A stretch of DNA of 5,424 nucleotides from an archaeon (GTDB taxonomy: Archaea > Micrarchaeota > Micrarchaeia > Norongarragalinales > SBBD01): contig SBBD01000014.1 in the NCBI GenBank assembly GCA_005239845.1, positions 1 through 5,424 of the forward strand, written 5' to 3'. A program made the position numbers and the translations under genes. The notes beneath the pieces were generated by a model. That model ran no database searches, was not told where the DNA came from, and saw only the letters and a list, made by a program, of their open reading frames with translations. Positions 1-4,608 of the stretch are shown in pieces; positions within the stretch are counted from its first letter, which is position 1; every line of letters begins with the position of its first letter.

Positions 1-790
1 CAGGAGAGTCGTTCAGTGTCAACACGTTGTCGGGGTCGCGCTTGCTCATCTTCACTTCGCCGTTCAAGGCGCGGAAGAGCTTGTGGTACGTGGCCGCAGG
101 AGGCGCAAAGCCTTCCTTCCTGAATTTTACGGCCAAGTCCCTTGCAAGACGCAGGTGAGGGTCCTGGTCTGCGCCCACGGGCACCACGACGGACTTGGCG
201 CCGCCGTACTCCTTCAGCATGGGAAACAAGATGTCTCCTACTTGCGTGAACACGGAAAAGTAGAGCCCCAAATCGCGAGGGCCGTAGAGCGCCTCCAACG
301 TGGCCATCGTGGTCTTCTTGGCGAACAAGTGCGCCAGCCTGAGTACGGTCGCATTCGTGGACTGTTTGTAAATAAAGGCCTTGCGTTCATTGAGCCCGAG
401 GGCAAGGAGGTCAGCCACGTTGTCCACGGCGAGCGGGTGGCTTTCTTCCAAGCTGAGGTTGTTGTCCGCATAAGCCTCCAAGTCCGCGATGCCGTAAAAC
501 GTCTTGGCGTGAAATTCCTTCTGCAGGAAAATGAGTTCTTCTGCAGTAAGCTTGCTTCCCAAATGAAAGGCGTTCGAGGGCTTGATGCCCGTGATGACGG
601 CCACCGGCTTTCCCGCGTCCGAGGCATGCACGAACTTGTCGAAGTCGCGGTGAGCAAAAACGATGTTCCTGCGGAAGGAGCGGTTTTCCTGCAGGCGCTT
701 CTGGAGCTCGGGCGACAAGCGCTGCATGCCGAACTGGTCGAACAGCTTCTGGTAGTCCACGAGGCCGGAGCCCCACGGGTCGATTTCCAT
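1..790 (-). CDS. trpS: Tryptophanyl-tRNA synthetase, archaeal type (3'-truncated by window edge)
   Basis: Class Ic aminoacyl-tRNA synthetase that charges tRNA-Trp with tryptophan using ATP in the cytoplasm. The frame is open from the ATG at 790-788 to the window edge, giving 263 residues; about 100 or more C-terminal residues (anticodon-binding part) should lie beyond it. The N-terminus MEIDPWGSGLVDYQKLFDQFG is the archaeal/eukaryotic TrpRS type and helps separate it from TyrRS. The nucleotide-binding signature is TGIKPSNAFHLGSK, with the HIGH-equivalent HLGS at residues 76-79. VGADQDPHLRLARD, with D208-Q209-D210, matches the conserved DQDPH segment. KMSKR is intact at residues 247-251. A purine-rich stretch (GAGGAAGGAAG) just before the ATG can serve as a ribosome binding site, which supports this start. 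The 113-base gap (791-903) upstream shows no clear TATA box close to the start and no oligo-T on this strand, so co-transcription with the upstream membrane-protein gene is possible. Family assignment is firm. Confidence 0.95.
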   Translation of the reverse strand, partial: MEIDPWGSGLVDYQKLFDQFGMQRLSPELQKRLQENRSFRRNIVFAHRDFDKFVHASDAGKPVAVITGIKPSNAFHLGSKLTAEELIFLQKEFHAKTFYGIADLEAYADNNLSLEESHPLAVDNVADLLALGLNERKAFIYKQSTNATVLRLAHLFAKKTTMATLEALYGPRDLGLYFSVFTQVGDILFPMLKEYGGAKSVVVPVGADQDPHLRLARDLAVKFRKEGFAPPAATYHKLFRALNGEVKMSKRDPDNVLTLNDSP

Positions 791-903
791 TTGCTTCCTT
801 CCTCTTTACAGGCTTGTTTCCCCCTTCCTAGGGTTGTCCGTCTCCCTTCGGGGGGGCTCGGGTGCCCTGACTTTTGTAGGCCACTTCTTCCTTTTATTCG
901 TTT

Positions 904-1473
904 TCAGTCTTGTTTTTGCAGGCTGACGGTGACTTTTCCTCCGAAGCGCTGCTCTTCGAAAAGACGCAGCCACCGCTCCACGTCGTCCACGACGAACTTG
1001 TGGTACTGTTTTCTTACCCGGAACACGATGAGGCCGTGAAACCCTTGCTTCGACAGCTTGCCTCCTTCCACGAGCGCCCCCCGGAACACGCTGACGATGT
1101 CTTTGCGCTCGATGCTGAACTCTTTCGGGGGATAGTCGCCCTTGTACACCAAATAGTTGGCCGTGGCATAGAGGGTTCCGTGCGTTTCGGTTCCCAGCGC
1201 CTTTTCCGCGTCCACGGTTTCCGGCGCGCCTCCTTCATAATAGGTGGCTTGGCTTTCCAACAGCACTTCCTCTTCCAAGTCCTTCTTCCAGGCCTCCACG
1301 CGGTCCTTGGCCTGTTTCTGGGTAAGCACGGCCAGCACCGCAATGAACCCCAGCACGCTGATGAAGGACAATTTCAAGGCCACGTCCCACTGCCCTTTTA
1401 CCCACCCGTACCCCAACAGGACGACGGCGAAGACGAGGAATCCCACGGAGACGTACAGCGTTTGCTTGTCCAT
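904..1473 (-). CDS. Two-helix membrane protein with PH/GRAM-like cytosolic domain
   Basis: 189-residue protein of unknown function. Hydrophobic segments at about residues 5-23 and 33-51 should form a membrane hairpin with a very short N-terminal tail. A charged helical linker follows (about 52-72, rich in K, E and D). The remainder, about 72-175, is predicted to be beta-rich. It contains GTLYATANYLVYKGD, then a stretch ending KDIVSVFRG, then GLIVFRVRKQYHKFVVDD and a closing helix ERWLRLFEEQ. That order (a 'becomes visible/greater' strand, an IxxVxxG turn, a C-terminal helix) is typical of PH/GRAM-like domains; this is inferred from pattern, not from a confirmed match. The start is the ATG at 1473-1471, about 28 bases after a TATA-like box, so the mRNA is probably leaderless. 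The gene is transcribed divergently from rps6e and lies upstream of trpS on the same strand. A long ORF on the opposite strand (910-1524) is a shadow of this gene. Confidence 0.82.
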   Translation of the reverse strand: MDKQTLYVSVGFLVFAVVLLGYGWVKGQWDVALKLSFISVLGFIAVLAVLTQKQAKDRVEAWKKDLEEEVLLESQATYYEGGAPETVDAEKALGTETHGTLYATANYLVYKGDYPPKEFSIERKDIVSVFRGALVEGGKLSKQGFHGLIVFRVRKQYHKFVVDDVERWLRLFEEQRFGGKVTVSLQKQD

Positions 1474-1492
1474 GTTTCTGCCCGCAAGAAAG

Positions 1493-1504
1493 CTTTAAAT
1501 AACG
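1493..1504 (-). promoter_or_regulatory. TATA-like box for the minus-strand membrane-protein gene
   Basis: Read on the minus strand this is CGTTATTTAAAG, an archaeal TATA-like element. It starts about 28 bases before the A of the ATG at 1473. With the usual archaeal spacing of roughly 25 bases, transcription would begin at or next to the start codon, giving a leaderless mRNA. No Shine-Dalgarno sequence precedes this ATG, which agrees. The transcription start is inferred, not observed. Confidence 0.6.
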
Positions 1505-1536
1505 GTTTGTCCAGCAACTACTAGCTAATCGTTTTC

Positions 1537-1548
1537 GGTATTTAAGCT
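1537..1548 (+). promoter_or_regulatory. TATA-like box for rps6e
   Basis: GGTATTTAAGCT contains a TATTTAA core beginning 32 bases before the ATG at 1571. Standard archaeal spacing puts the transcription start within a few bases of the start codon. The short run GTGAGG (1560-1565) just before the ATG resembles a Shine-Dalgarno sequence, but it may lie upstream of the transcript start or be too close to the start codon to work well. Confidence 0.6.
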
Positions 1549-1570
1549 TACGTTGTAGTGTGAGGCAACC

Positions 1571-1972
1571 ATGAAATTAGTGGTCAACGACGGAAAAGGC
1601 AGGAAGAGTTACCCGAAAGAAGTGGCGGACGACAAGGCCAGCGTGCTTTACTCGAAGAAAGTGGGGGACTCGTTCGACGGGAGCCTCGTGGACTTGCCAG
1701 GCTATTCCTTACAGATTACGGGAGGAAGCAACCGGGACGGTTTTCCCATGCGGCCCGAGCTTCAAGGCATCCGAAAAACGAGGCTGTGGCTCGCCCATGC
1801 TCCGGGAGTAAGGGGCTTGAAGAAGGGCGAGCGCCGCATGCGCACCGTGGTAGGCAACCAAGTGTCCAAAGACACGGCGCAGTTGAACGTGAACGTGACG
1901 CAGGCGGGACCGAAGACGCTGGAAGAGCTCGGCCTTTCCGCGCCGGGCAAGAAGAAAGAGGAAAAGAAATAA
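1571..1972 (+). CDS. rps6e: Small ribosomal subunit protein eS6 (S6e)
   Basis: 133-residue protein of the 30S subunit, a family found in archaea and eukaryotes but not bacteria. Recognisable conserved stretches in order are MKLVVNDGKGRKSY, VGDSFDGSLVDLPGYSLQIT, GGSNRDGFPMRPELQG (the family signature), the basic segment KKGERRMRTVVGNQVS, and DTAQLNVNV. Archaeal S6e proteins are usually about 125-135 residues, so the length is normal. The C-terminus ends in a lysine-rich tail (KKKEEKK) likely to contact rRNA. The ATG at 1571 aligns with the usual MKLVV start and lies just downstream of a TATA-like box. GC content is high (about 65% by hand count of 1801-1860), in contrast with the AT-richer region directly after it. 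It shares a divergent promoter region with the minus-strand membrane-protein gene. Confidence 0.96.
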   Translation: MKLVVNDGKGRKSYPKEVADDKASVLYSKKVGDSFDGSLVDLPGYSLQITGGSNRDGFPMRPELQGIRKTRLWLAHAPGVRGLKKGERRMRTVVGNQVSKDTAQLNVNVTQAGPKTLEELGLSAPGKKKEEKK

Positions 1973-1979
1973 GACTAGC

Positions 1980-2008
1980 ATTTCTTTGAGGTTTCCATCT
2001 TCTTTTTA
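1980..2008 (+). terminator. Possible T-rich archaeal terminator after rps6e
   Basis: The rps6e stop codon (TAA, 1970-1972) is followed within 8-36 bases by pyrimidine-rich sequence with several T runs, the longest being five T at 2003-2007. Archaeal transcription commonly ends at oligo-T tracts without a hairpin. The last run overlaps a TATA-like element for the next ORF, so its role as a terminator is uncertain. Confidence 0.3.
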
Positions 2009-2011
2009 TAC
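2002..2011 (+). promoter_or_regulatory. TATA-like box upstream of the AT-rich ORFs
   Basis: CTTTTTATAC resembles an archaeal TATA box. It lies about 28 bases before the ATG at 2032, the same distance seen for the divergent promoters in this window. This supports transcription starting at or near 2032, upstream of the 22-codon ORF rather than at the ATG at 2102. Confidence 0.45.
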
Positions 2012-2031
2012 TATCGTTGGATTTTCTTTCT

Positions 2032-2100
2032 ATGGCTTCCTGGTTGGACTCGTTTTTTGAAGTAGAACCAAGCACGATTATCGGGTATTCGTTTTTTTAG
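2032..2100 (+). CDS. 22-codon ORF (leader peptide or N-terminal fragment of a frameshifted gene)
   Basis: Short ORF starting at ATG 2032 and ending at TAG 2098-2100. It begins MASWLDSFFEVEP and ends TIIGYSFF, turning hydrophobic toward its end. The start lies at leaderless distance from the TATA-like box at 2002-2011. Its last codons are TTT TTT TAG, followed by C and then ATG of the next ORF (2102) in the +1 frame. It could be a coupled leader peptide. It could also be the true N-terminus of the next protein, joined by a +1 frameshift or split by an indel in the seven-T run (2092-2098). It could be chance. I do not recognise the sequence. Confidence 0.3.
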   Translation: MASWLDSFFEVEPSTIIGYSFF

Positions 2101-2101
2101 C

Positions 2102-2473
2102 ATGGCCTTTGCCATTCTATTTTCTGCCGGTTTCATAGCTGGCTCACTGTGGGCCGTTTTTGCCTATATTGTTTTACCCCGCGTATCAAAGAACAAACAA
2201 TTCTTGATTGAAAAAGCGGAAGCAAAAAAAGCACTGTTTTCCACCGCTTCATCTCTTCATTTACACGCCTTGCTTTTGTTTTCTGCTCTTCTATTCGTTT
2301 TGTTGGTCGCCACCGCTGCCTACTTGTTTTACGTTAATCAATTTCAGTTAGTGCGGGGAGTCATAGTTTTTTTGATTGTTGCCCTGGTCGTTTATTCTGA
2401 CTACTCTCTTATCTGCTGTTTCCCAAAACCAAATCGTTCTAGAGCGAAATTCGAAGAGATTGAAAACTTCTGA
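2102..2473 (+). CDS. Hypothetical polytopic membrane protein (possibly a fragment)
   Basis: 123 residues, no recognised family. Three hydrophobic segments, about 3-25, 55-77 and 82-106, are predicted membrane helices. A basic, lysine-rich loop (about 27-45, RVSKNKQ...EKAEAKKA) separates the first two and probably faces the cytoplasm. The C-terminal tail has a charged end (RSRAKFEEIENF). The ATG at 2102 has no Shine-Dalgarno sequence and lies one base after the TAG of the 22-codon ORF. It could therefore start by termination-reinitiation or be the continuation of that ORF after a +1 shift. Its 3' part overlaps another ORF in the next frame that also encodes membrane helices, which suggests either a broken gene or two overlapping small genes. 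The composition is AT-rich relative to its neighbours. That a protein is encoded here is moderately sure; its exact extent is not. Confidence 0.5.
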   Translation: MAFAILFSAGFIAGSLWAVFAYIVLPRVSKNKQFLIEKAEAKKALFSTASSLHLHALLLFSALLFVLLVATAAYLFYVNQFQLVRGVIVFLIVALVVYSDYSLICCFPKPNRSRAKFEEIENF

Positions 2474-2717
2474 TTCTAAATTTTCGTTACCGTGGGATAT
2501 TAGCATTATCCAAAGCATGATCTTAAGCGGTGTGTTCCTAAAAAATCCGTTTTATGCTTTTGCTCTCATGCTTCTGCTTGTTGACTTCTCCTTTCGTTTT
2601 TCCGAAATTTCTTTCCTAGAACGAGCTTGGTTTGTTGGAGTGGGTGCAGGTGTCCTAGTCTCCGTGAAGTTATTAATTAATTTATTGGGCAGATCATTCG
2701 CCAAGAAAAAGGAATAA
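2376..2717 (+). CDS. Hypothetical membrane protein ORF, start uncertain (possible C-terminal part of the preceding gene)
   Basis: Open from the codon after a stop at 2373-2375 to the TAA at 2715-2717. Two hydrophobic segments follow residue 45: one around MILSGVFLKNPFYAFALMLL and one around WFVGVGAGVLVSVKLLINLL. The protein ends in a basic tail, RSFAKKKE, as expected for a cytoplasmic C-terminus. A basic stretch (ERNSKRLKTSDSK) comes before the first of these. The first possible start, TTG 2376, overlaps the previous ORF by 98 bases and falls within its third helix, so it is unlikely as a real start. TTG 2460 (14-base overlap, with a GAAGAG stretch before it) and ATG 2517 are alternatives. 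The sequence also reads naturally as the continuation of the preceding ORF after a +1 frame change somewhere in about 2376-2470. Function unknown. Confidence 0.45.
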   Translation: MLPWSFILTTLLSAVSQNQIVLERNSKRLKTSDSKFSLPWDISIIQSMILSGVFLKNPFYAFALMLLLVDFSFRFSEISFLERAWFVGVGAGVLVSVKLLINLLGRSFAKKKE

Positions 2718-2722
2718 ATAGG

Positions 2723-2752
2723 TCGGAATCCCTTATGATTTTGGGAATCCGA
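2723..2752 (+). repeat. Hairpin-forming inverted repeat before the T2SF gene
   Basis: TCGGAATCCC (2723-2732) and GGGAATCCGA (2743-2752) can pair over ten positions with one A-A mismatch around a ten-base T-rich loop. The same arms also contain a direct repeat of GGAATCC 19 bases apart. The element lies between the AT-rich ORFs and the TTG start at 2782. It could be an RNA hairpin, a terminator-like stem (no strong T run follows) or a dyad operator. A weak TATA-like stretch, TTATGATTTT, forms the loop. Confidence 0.4.
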
Positions 2753-2781
2753 AGGCTGGAGGCTAGTTTGGGGAAAAGGCC

Positions 2782-3621
2782 TTGCAGGAAGTTTTCGAGA
2801 CCGTTTTCGGAATTGCAGACGTTTCCTTCTTGTTCAGCTTCCGCACTCAAAAGTCGTTTTCCTTAAAGCTCAGGCAGGCCGGCTGGGAATTAACTGGAAA
2901 GGCGTACTTGTCCTCTTCCCTCGTGCTTTCCCTCTTCCTTTCCCTGCTTTCCTTCCTCTTCTATTATGGTTTTTCCGCTGACACGCTTGCTTCCCTCCTC
3001 GCCCTCTTTCTGGTATTGGCCTTTTCTCTCTGCTTTTTCTACGTTCTTCCGGCTTATTTGAGCCAAAAGCGCGCCGAGGAAATGGAGCGCGAGTTCTCGG
3101 TTTGCTTGCCTTCCCTGGCGGCGGAATTGGAGTTGGGGATCCCCTTCGAGGAAGCCTTGAAGAACGCGGCAGGGGGAGGGTTCGGCGTCTTGAGCGAGGA
3201 ATTCGGGAAGCTCACGGATGCCGTTGAATGGGGGGGCCATTCCGTCCCAAAAGCGTTGGAACGAATGTCTGAAAACACTTCTTCCCTTGCCGTAAAACGC
3301 GTGTGCTCGCAACTCGCGTGGGTGTACGTGAAAGGGGAAGGCGAGGAAGACTTGAGGAAGTATGCGGAGGCGCTCGTGGGGTTGCAGCAGCAAAAGTTCC
3401 GCGAGTTCCGTTCGCAGTTCGCGATGGCGGGAGTCGTGTTCGTCGTGTTTTCCGTGCTGGCCCCCGCCTTCTTTTCTTCCGCAGTGGCTTTGGGCGCGTT
3501 TTTGGGCTGGCGCTTTTCGGCAACCGACATTTTTATAGCCTACGCCTTCCTCTTTCCTGCCGTGGACCTCGCCCTTTTATTGTACGTTTATGAAAAGACT
3601 CCGAAATTGTTGTCGTTGTAG
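2782..3621 (+). CDS. Type II secretion system F (GspF/TadC/ArlJ-like) domain protein, archaeal pilus platform
   Basis: 279-residue inner-membrane platform protein of the kind that works with a secretion ATPase to assemble type IV pili, archaella or related filaments. Predicted helices lie at about residues 42-62, 67-91, 213-238 and 249-270. The cytoplasmic T2SF domain lies between the second and third (about 100-212). It contains EREFSVCLPSLAAELELG, then PFEEALKNAA, then GGHSVPKALERMS and FREFRSQFAMAGVVFVVFSV, the usual order for this family. The length fits a single-domain TadC/PilC-like member rather than the longer two-domain archaeal forms. The only start after the in-frame stop at 2764-2766 is TTG 2782, preceded by GGGGAAAAGG; the unusual start codon is therefore forced. 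No ATPase, prepilin or prepilin peptidase gene is visible here. The short gap to the prenyltransferase gene, with no oligo-T, suggests co-transcription. The family is clear; the exact appendage is not. Confidence 0.85.
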   Translation: MQEVFETVFGIADVSFLFSFRTQKSFSLKLRQAGWELTGKAYLSSSLVLSLFLSLLSFLFYYGFSADTLASLLALFLVLAFSLCFFYVLPAYLSQKRAEEMEREFSVCLPSLAAELELGIPFEEALKNAAGGGFGVLSEEFGKLTDAVEWGGHSVPKALERMSENTSSLAVKRVCSQLAWVYVKGEGEEDLRKYAEALVGLQQQKFREFRSQFAMAGVVFVVFSVLAPAFFSSAVALGAFLGWRFSATDIFIAYAFLFPAVDLALLLYVYEKTPKLLSL

Positions 3622-3687
3622 AAAGGAAAAGCCTGGCATGGAGCAGTAGGTTTCGGAGGGGGTCTCGGGTTTATTTTGGTGGAGCGA

Positions 3688-4599
3688 ATGGGTTTCAAGG
3701 ACTGGTGGAAGCTGGCCCGCTTGGAGCACGCGTTCTTCGTAGCCGTAACCATTCTTGCCTCGGAAGCGTTGGCGGCAAAAAGCTTCACGCTAACTCTCGA
3801 GGAACAGCTCCGCTGGCTTGTGGGCGGCACGTATTTCAATGTCTTCTCATGGACTTCCTTGTTTCCGCTCTTGGGCCCTTTCTTCATCACGGCCGCTTCC
3901 TTCATTTTCAATGACTACCGCGGCTTCGAGAGCGACAAGGCCAACCAGCGCTTCGACCGCCCTTTGGTGAAAGGTTCCATTTCCAAAGCAGGTGCGCTCA
4001 AGGCCTCCGTCTTTTTGTATGCGTTAGGGCTATTGCTTTCCTTCTATGTCAACTCCCTCGCCTTTTTCGTCGCCCTTGTTTTCTCCGCTTTTTCCTTGCT
4101 CTACGACCCTTATTTGAAGCGCTTGCCGCTGCTGGGAAACCTTTACATTGCCAGCAGCATGGGCGCCTCCTTCCTCTACGGAAACGTTGCCGTTACTCCC
4201 AAGTTGCATCCCTACGTTTTGTTGTTCTTCGTCCTTTCTTTCCTTGCAGGAGTGGGCAGGGAGCTGCTGATTACGTTGAGGGACGTGAAGGGGGACCAGA
4301 AGCAGGGAATGACGACGCTGCCCATGCTCATCGGGGCAAAGAACACGATACTGCTTTCAACTCTCTTGTTCTTGGCGGCCATGGCCCTGATTTGGGTTCC
4401 GTTGCTGGGGACGGCGCCGAAGCTCAGCGTTTTTTCATGGCCCTATTTCTTGCTCGTTGTTGTAAATAACTTGTTCGTCCTATACGCCTTGCTGGTCGTC
4501 TGGAAGTCACAAAGCAAGGAAGCGCTCCGGCAAGCCAGAAACTACACGTTGTATGCGCTCGCTATCGGAATTCTGGCTTTTGTTTCTCTTGCGTTCTGA
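3688..4599 (+). CDS. UbiA-family prenyltransferase (possible digeranylgeranylglyceryl phosphate synthase)
   Basis: Intramembrane enzyme of about 303 residues that transfers a polyprenyl chain from its diphosphate to an acceptor. In archaea the commonest member adds the second geranylgeranyl chain to glycerol phosphate for ether lipids. Most of the sequence is hydrophobic and fits the roughly nine-helix UbiA fold. The first aspartate-rich motif is at residues 75-86, NDYRGFESDKAN, followed by RFDRPLVKGS. The second is at 199-212, DVKGDQKQGMTTLP, which matches the family well. In the first motif the usual NDxxDxxxD has glycine (G79) in place of the middle aspartate. The first extramembrane stretch (about 31-60) is longer than usual. 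In-frame TTG 3676 and GTG 3679 precede ATG 3688. I prefer the ATG because GGTGGAG lies just before it and the conserved region begins soon after. Other UbiA substrates (quinone, heme or tetrapyrrole precursors) cannot be ruled out. Confidence 0.85.
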   Translation: MGFKDWWKLARLEHAFFVAVTILASEALAAKSFTLTLEEQLRWLVGGTYFNVFSWTSLFPLLGPFFITAASFIFNDYRGFESDKANQRFDRPLVKGSISKAGALKASVFLYALGLLLSFYVNSLAFFVALVFSAFSLLYDPYLKRLPLLGNLYIASSMGASFLYGNVAVTPKLHPYVLLFFVLSFLAGVGRELLITLRDVKGDQKQGMTTLPMLIGAKNTILLSTLLFLAAMALIWVPLLGTAPKLSVFSWPYFLLVVVNNLFVLYALLVVWKSQSKEALRQARNYTLYALAIGILAFVSLAF

Positions 4600-4608
4600 A
4601 ACCCCCCC

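Larger units (their letters stand above)
1490..1549. repeat. Imperfect inverted repeat holding two divergent TATA boxes
   Basis: The left arm (1490-1505), read on the minus strand, is CCGTTATTTAAAGCTT. The right arm (1536-1549), read on the plus strand, is CGGTATTTAAGCTT. They align with one mismatch and two single-base gaps, separated by 30 bases. Each arm carries the TATA-like core of the promoter facing its own gene, so the repeat may simply be two similar core promoters placed back to back. It could also be a symmetric site for a shared regulator. Confidence 0.55.
1973..2720. other. AT-rich island between rps6e and the T2SF gene
   Basis: Hand counts give about 42% GC at 2221-2280, 40% at 2401-2460, 33% at 2461-2520 and 42% at 2641-2700. 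Comparable stretches are about 65% at 1801-1860 (rps6e) and 63% at 3121-3180 (T2SF gene). The drop begins at the rps6e stop codon and ends near 2720. It suggests recently acquired or relaxed sequence, although hydrophobic proteins also shift composition somewhat. No transposase, tRNA or flanking repeat is visible at the edges. Confidence 0.5.

Noticed and set aside
554..565. HLGS in place of HIGH in TrpRS
   Set aside because: The second histidine of this motif varies in TrpRS enzymes (bacterial forms have TIGN), so this does not suggest loss of function.
840..857. TTCG-capped hairpin in the spacer between the minus-strand membrane-protein gene and trpS
   Set aside because: The stem needs two G-T pairs and is stable only on the plus strand, which is not expected to be transcribed here. 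On the minus strand these become mismatches, so it is probably chance in a G-run.
83..1039. Long plus-strand ORF of 318 codons
   Set aside because: It lies antisense to trpS and the end of the next gene. Its translation shows no family pattern, while the minus strand encodes clear TrpRS motifs.
910..1524. Plus-strand ORF of 204 codons opposite the membrane-protein gene
   Set aside because: Histidine- and glutamine-rich shadow of a GC-rich minus-strand gene. It runs through the minus-strand promoter, and no coding signature is visible.
1973..2101. tRNA, small RNA or attachment site at the edge of the AT-rich island
   Set aside because: No cloverleaf arms, C/D-box pair or flanking direct repeat could be found by eye at either edge.
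3230..3236. Seven-G tract inside the T2SF gene as a phase-variation switch
   Set aside because: It encodes W-G-G-H within a normal domain, and similar G/C runs occur elsewhere in this GC-rich sequence. There is no sign of length variation from one sequence.
2890..3530. Several minus-strand ORFs opposite the T2SF gene
   Set aside because: Low-complexity shadows of a gene whose plus-strand translation shows clear membrane helices and the T2SF domain.
3670..3677. TATA-like TTTATTTT before the prenyltransferase gene
   Set aside because: It is only about 11-18 bases before the preferred ATG, so transcription would begin after the start codon. It cannot serve as the core promoter for this gene.
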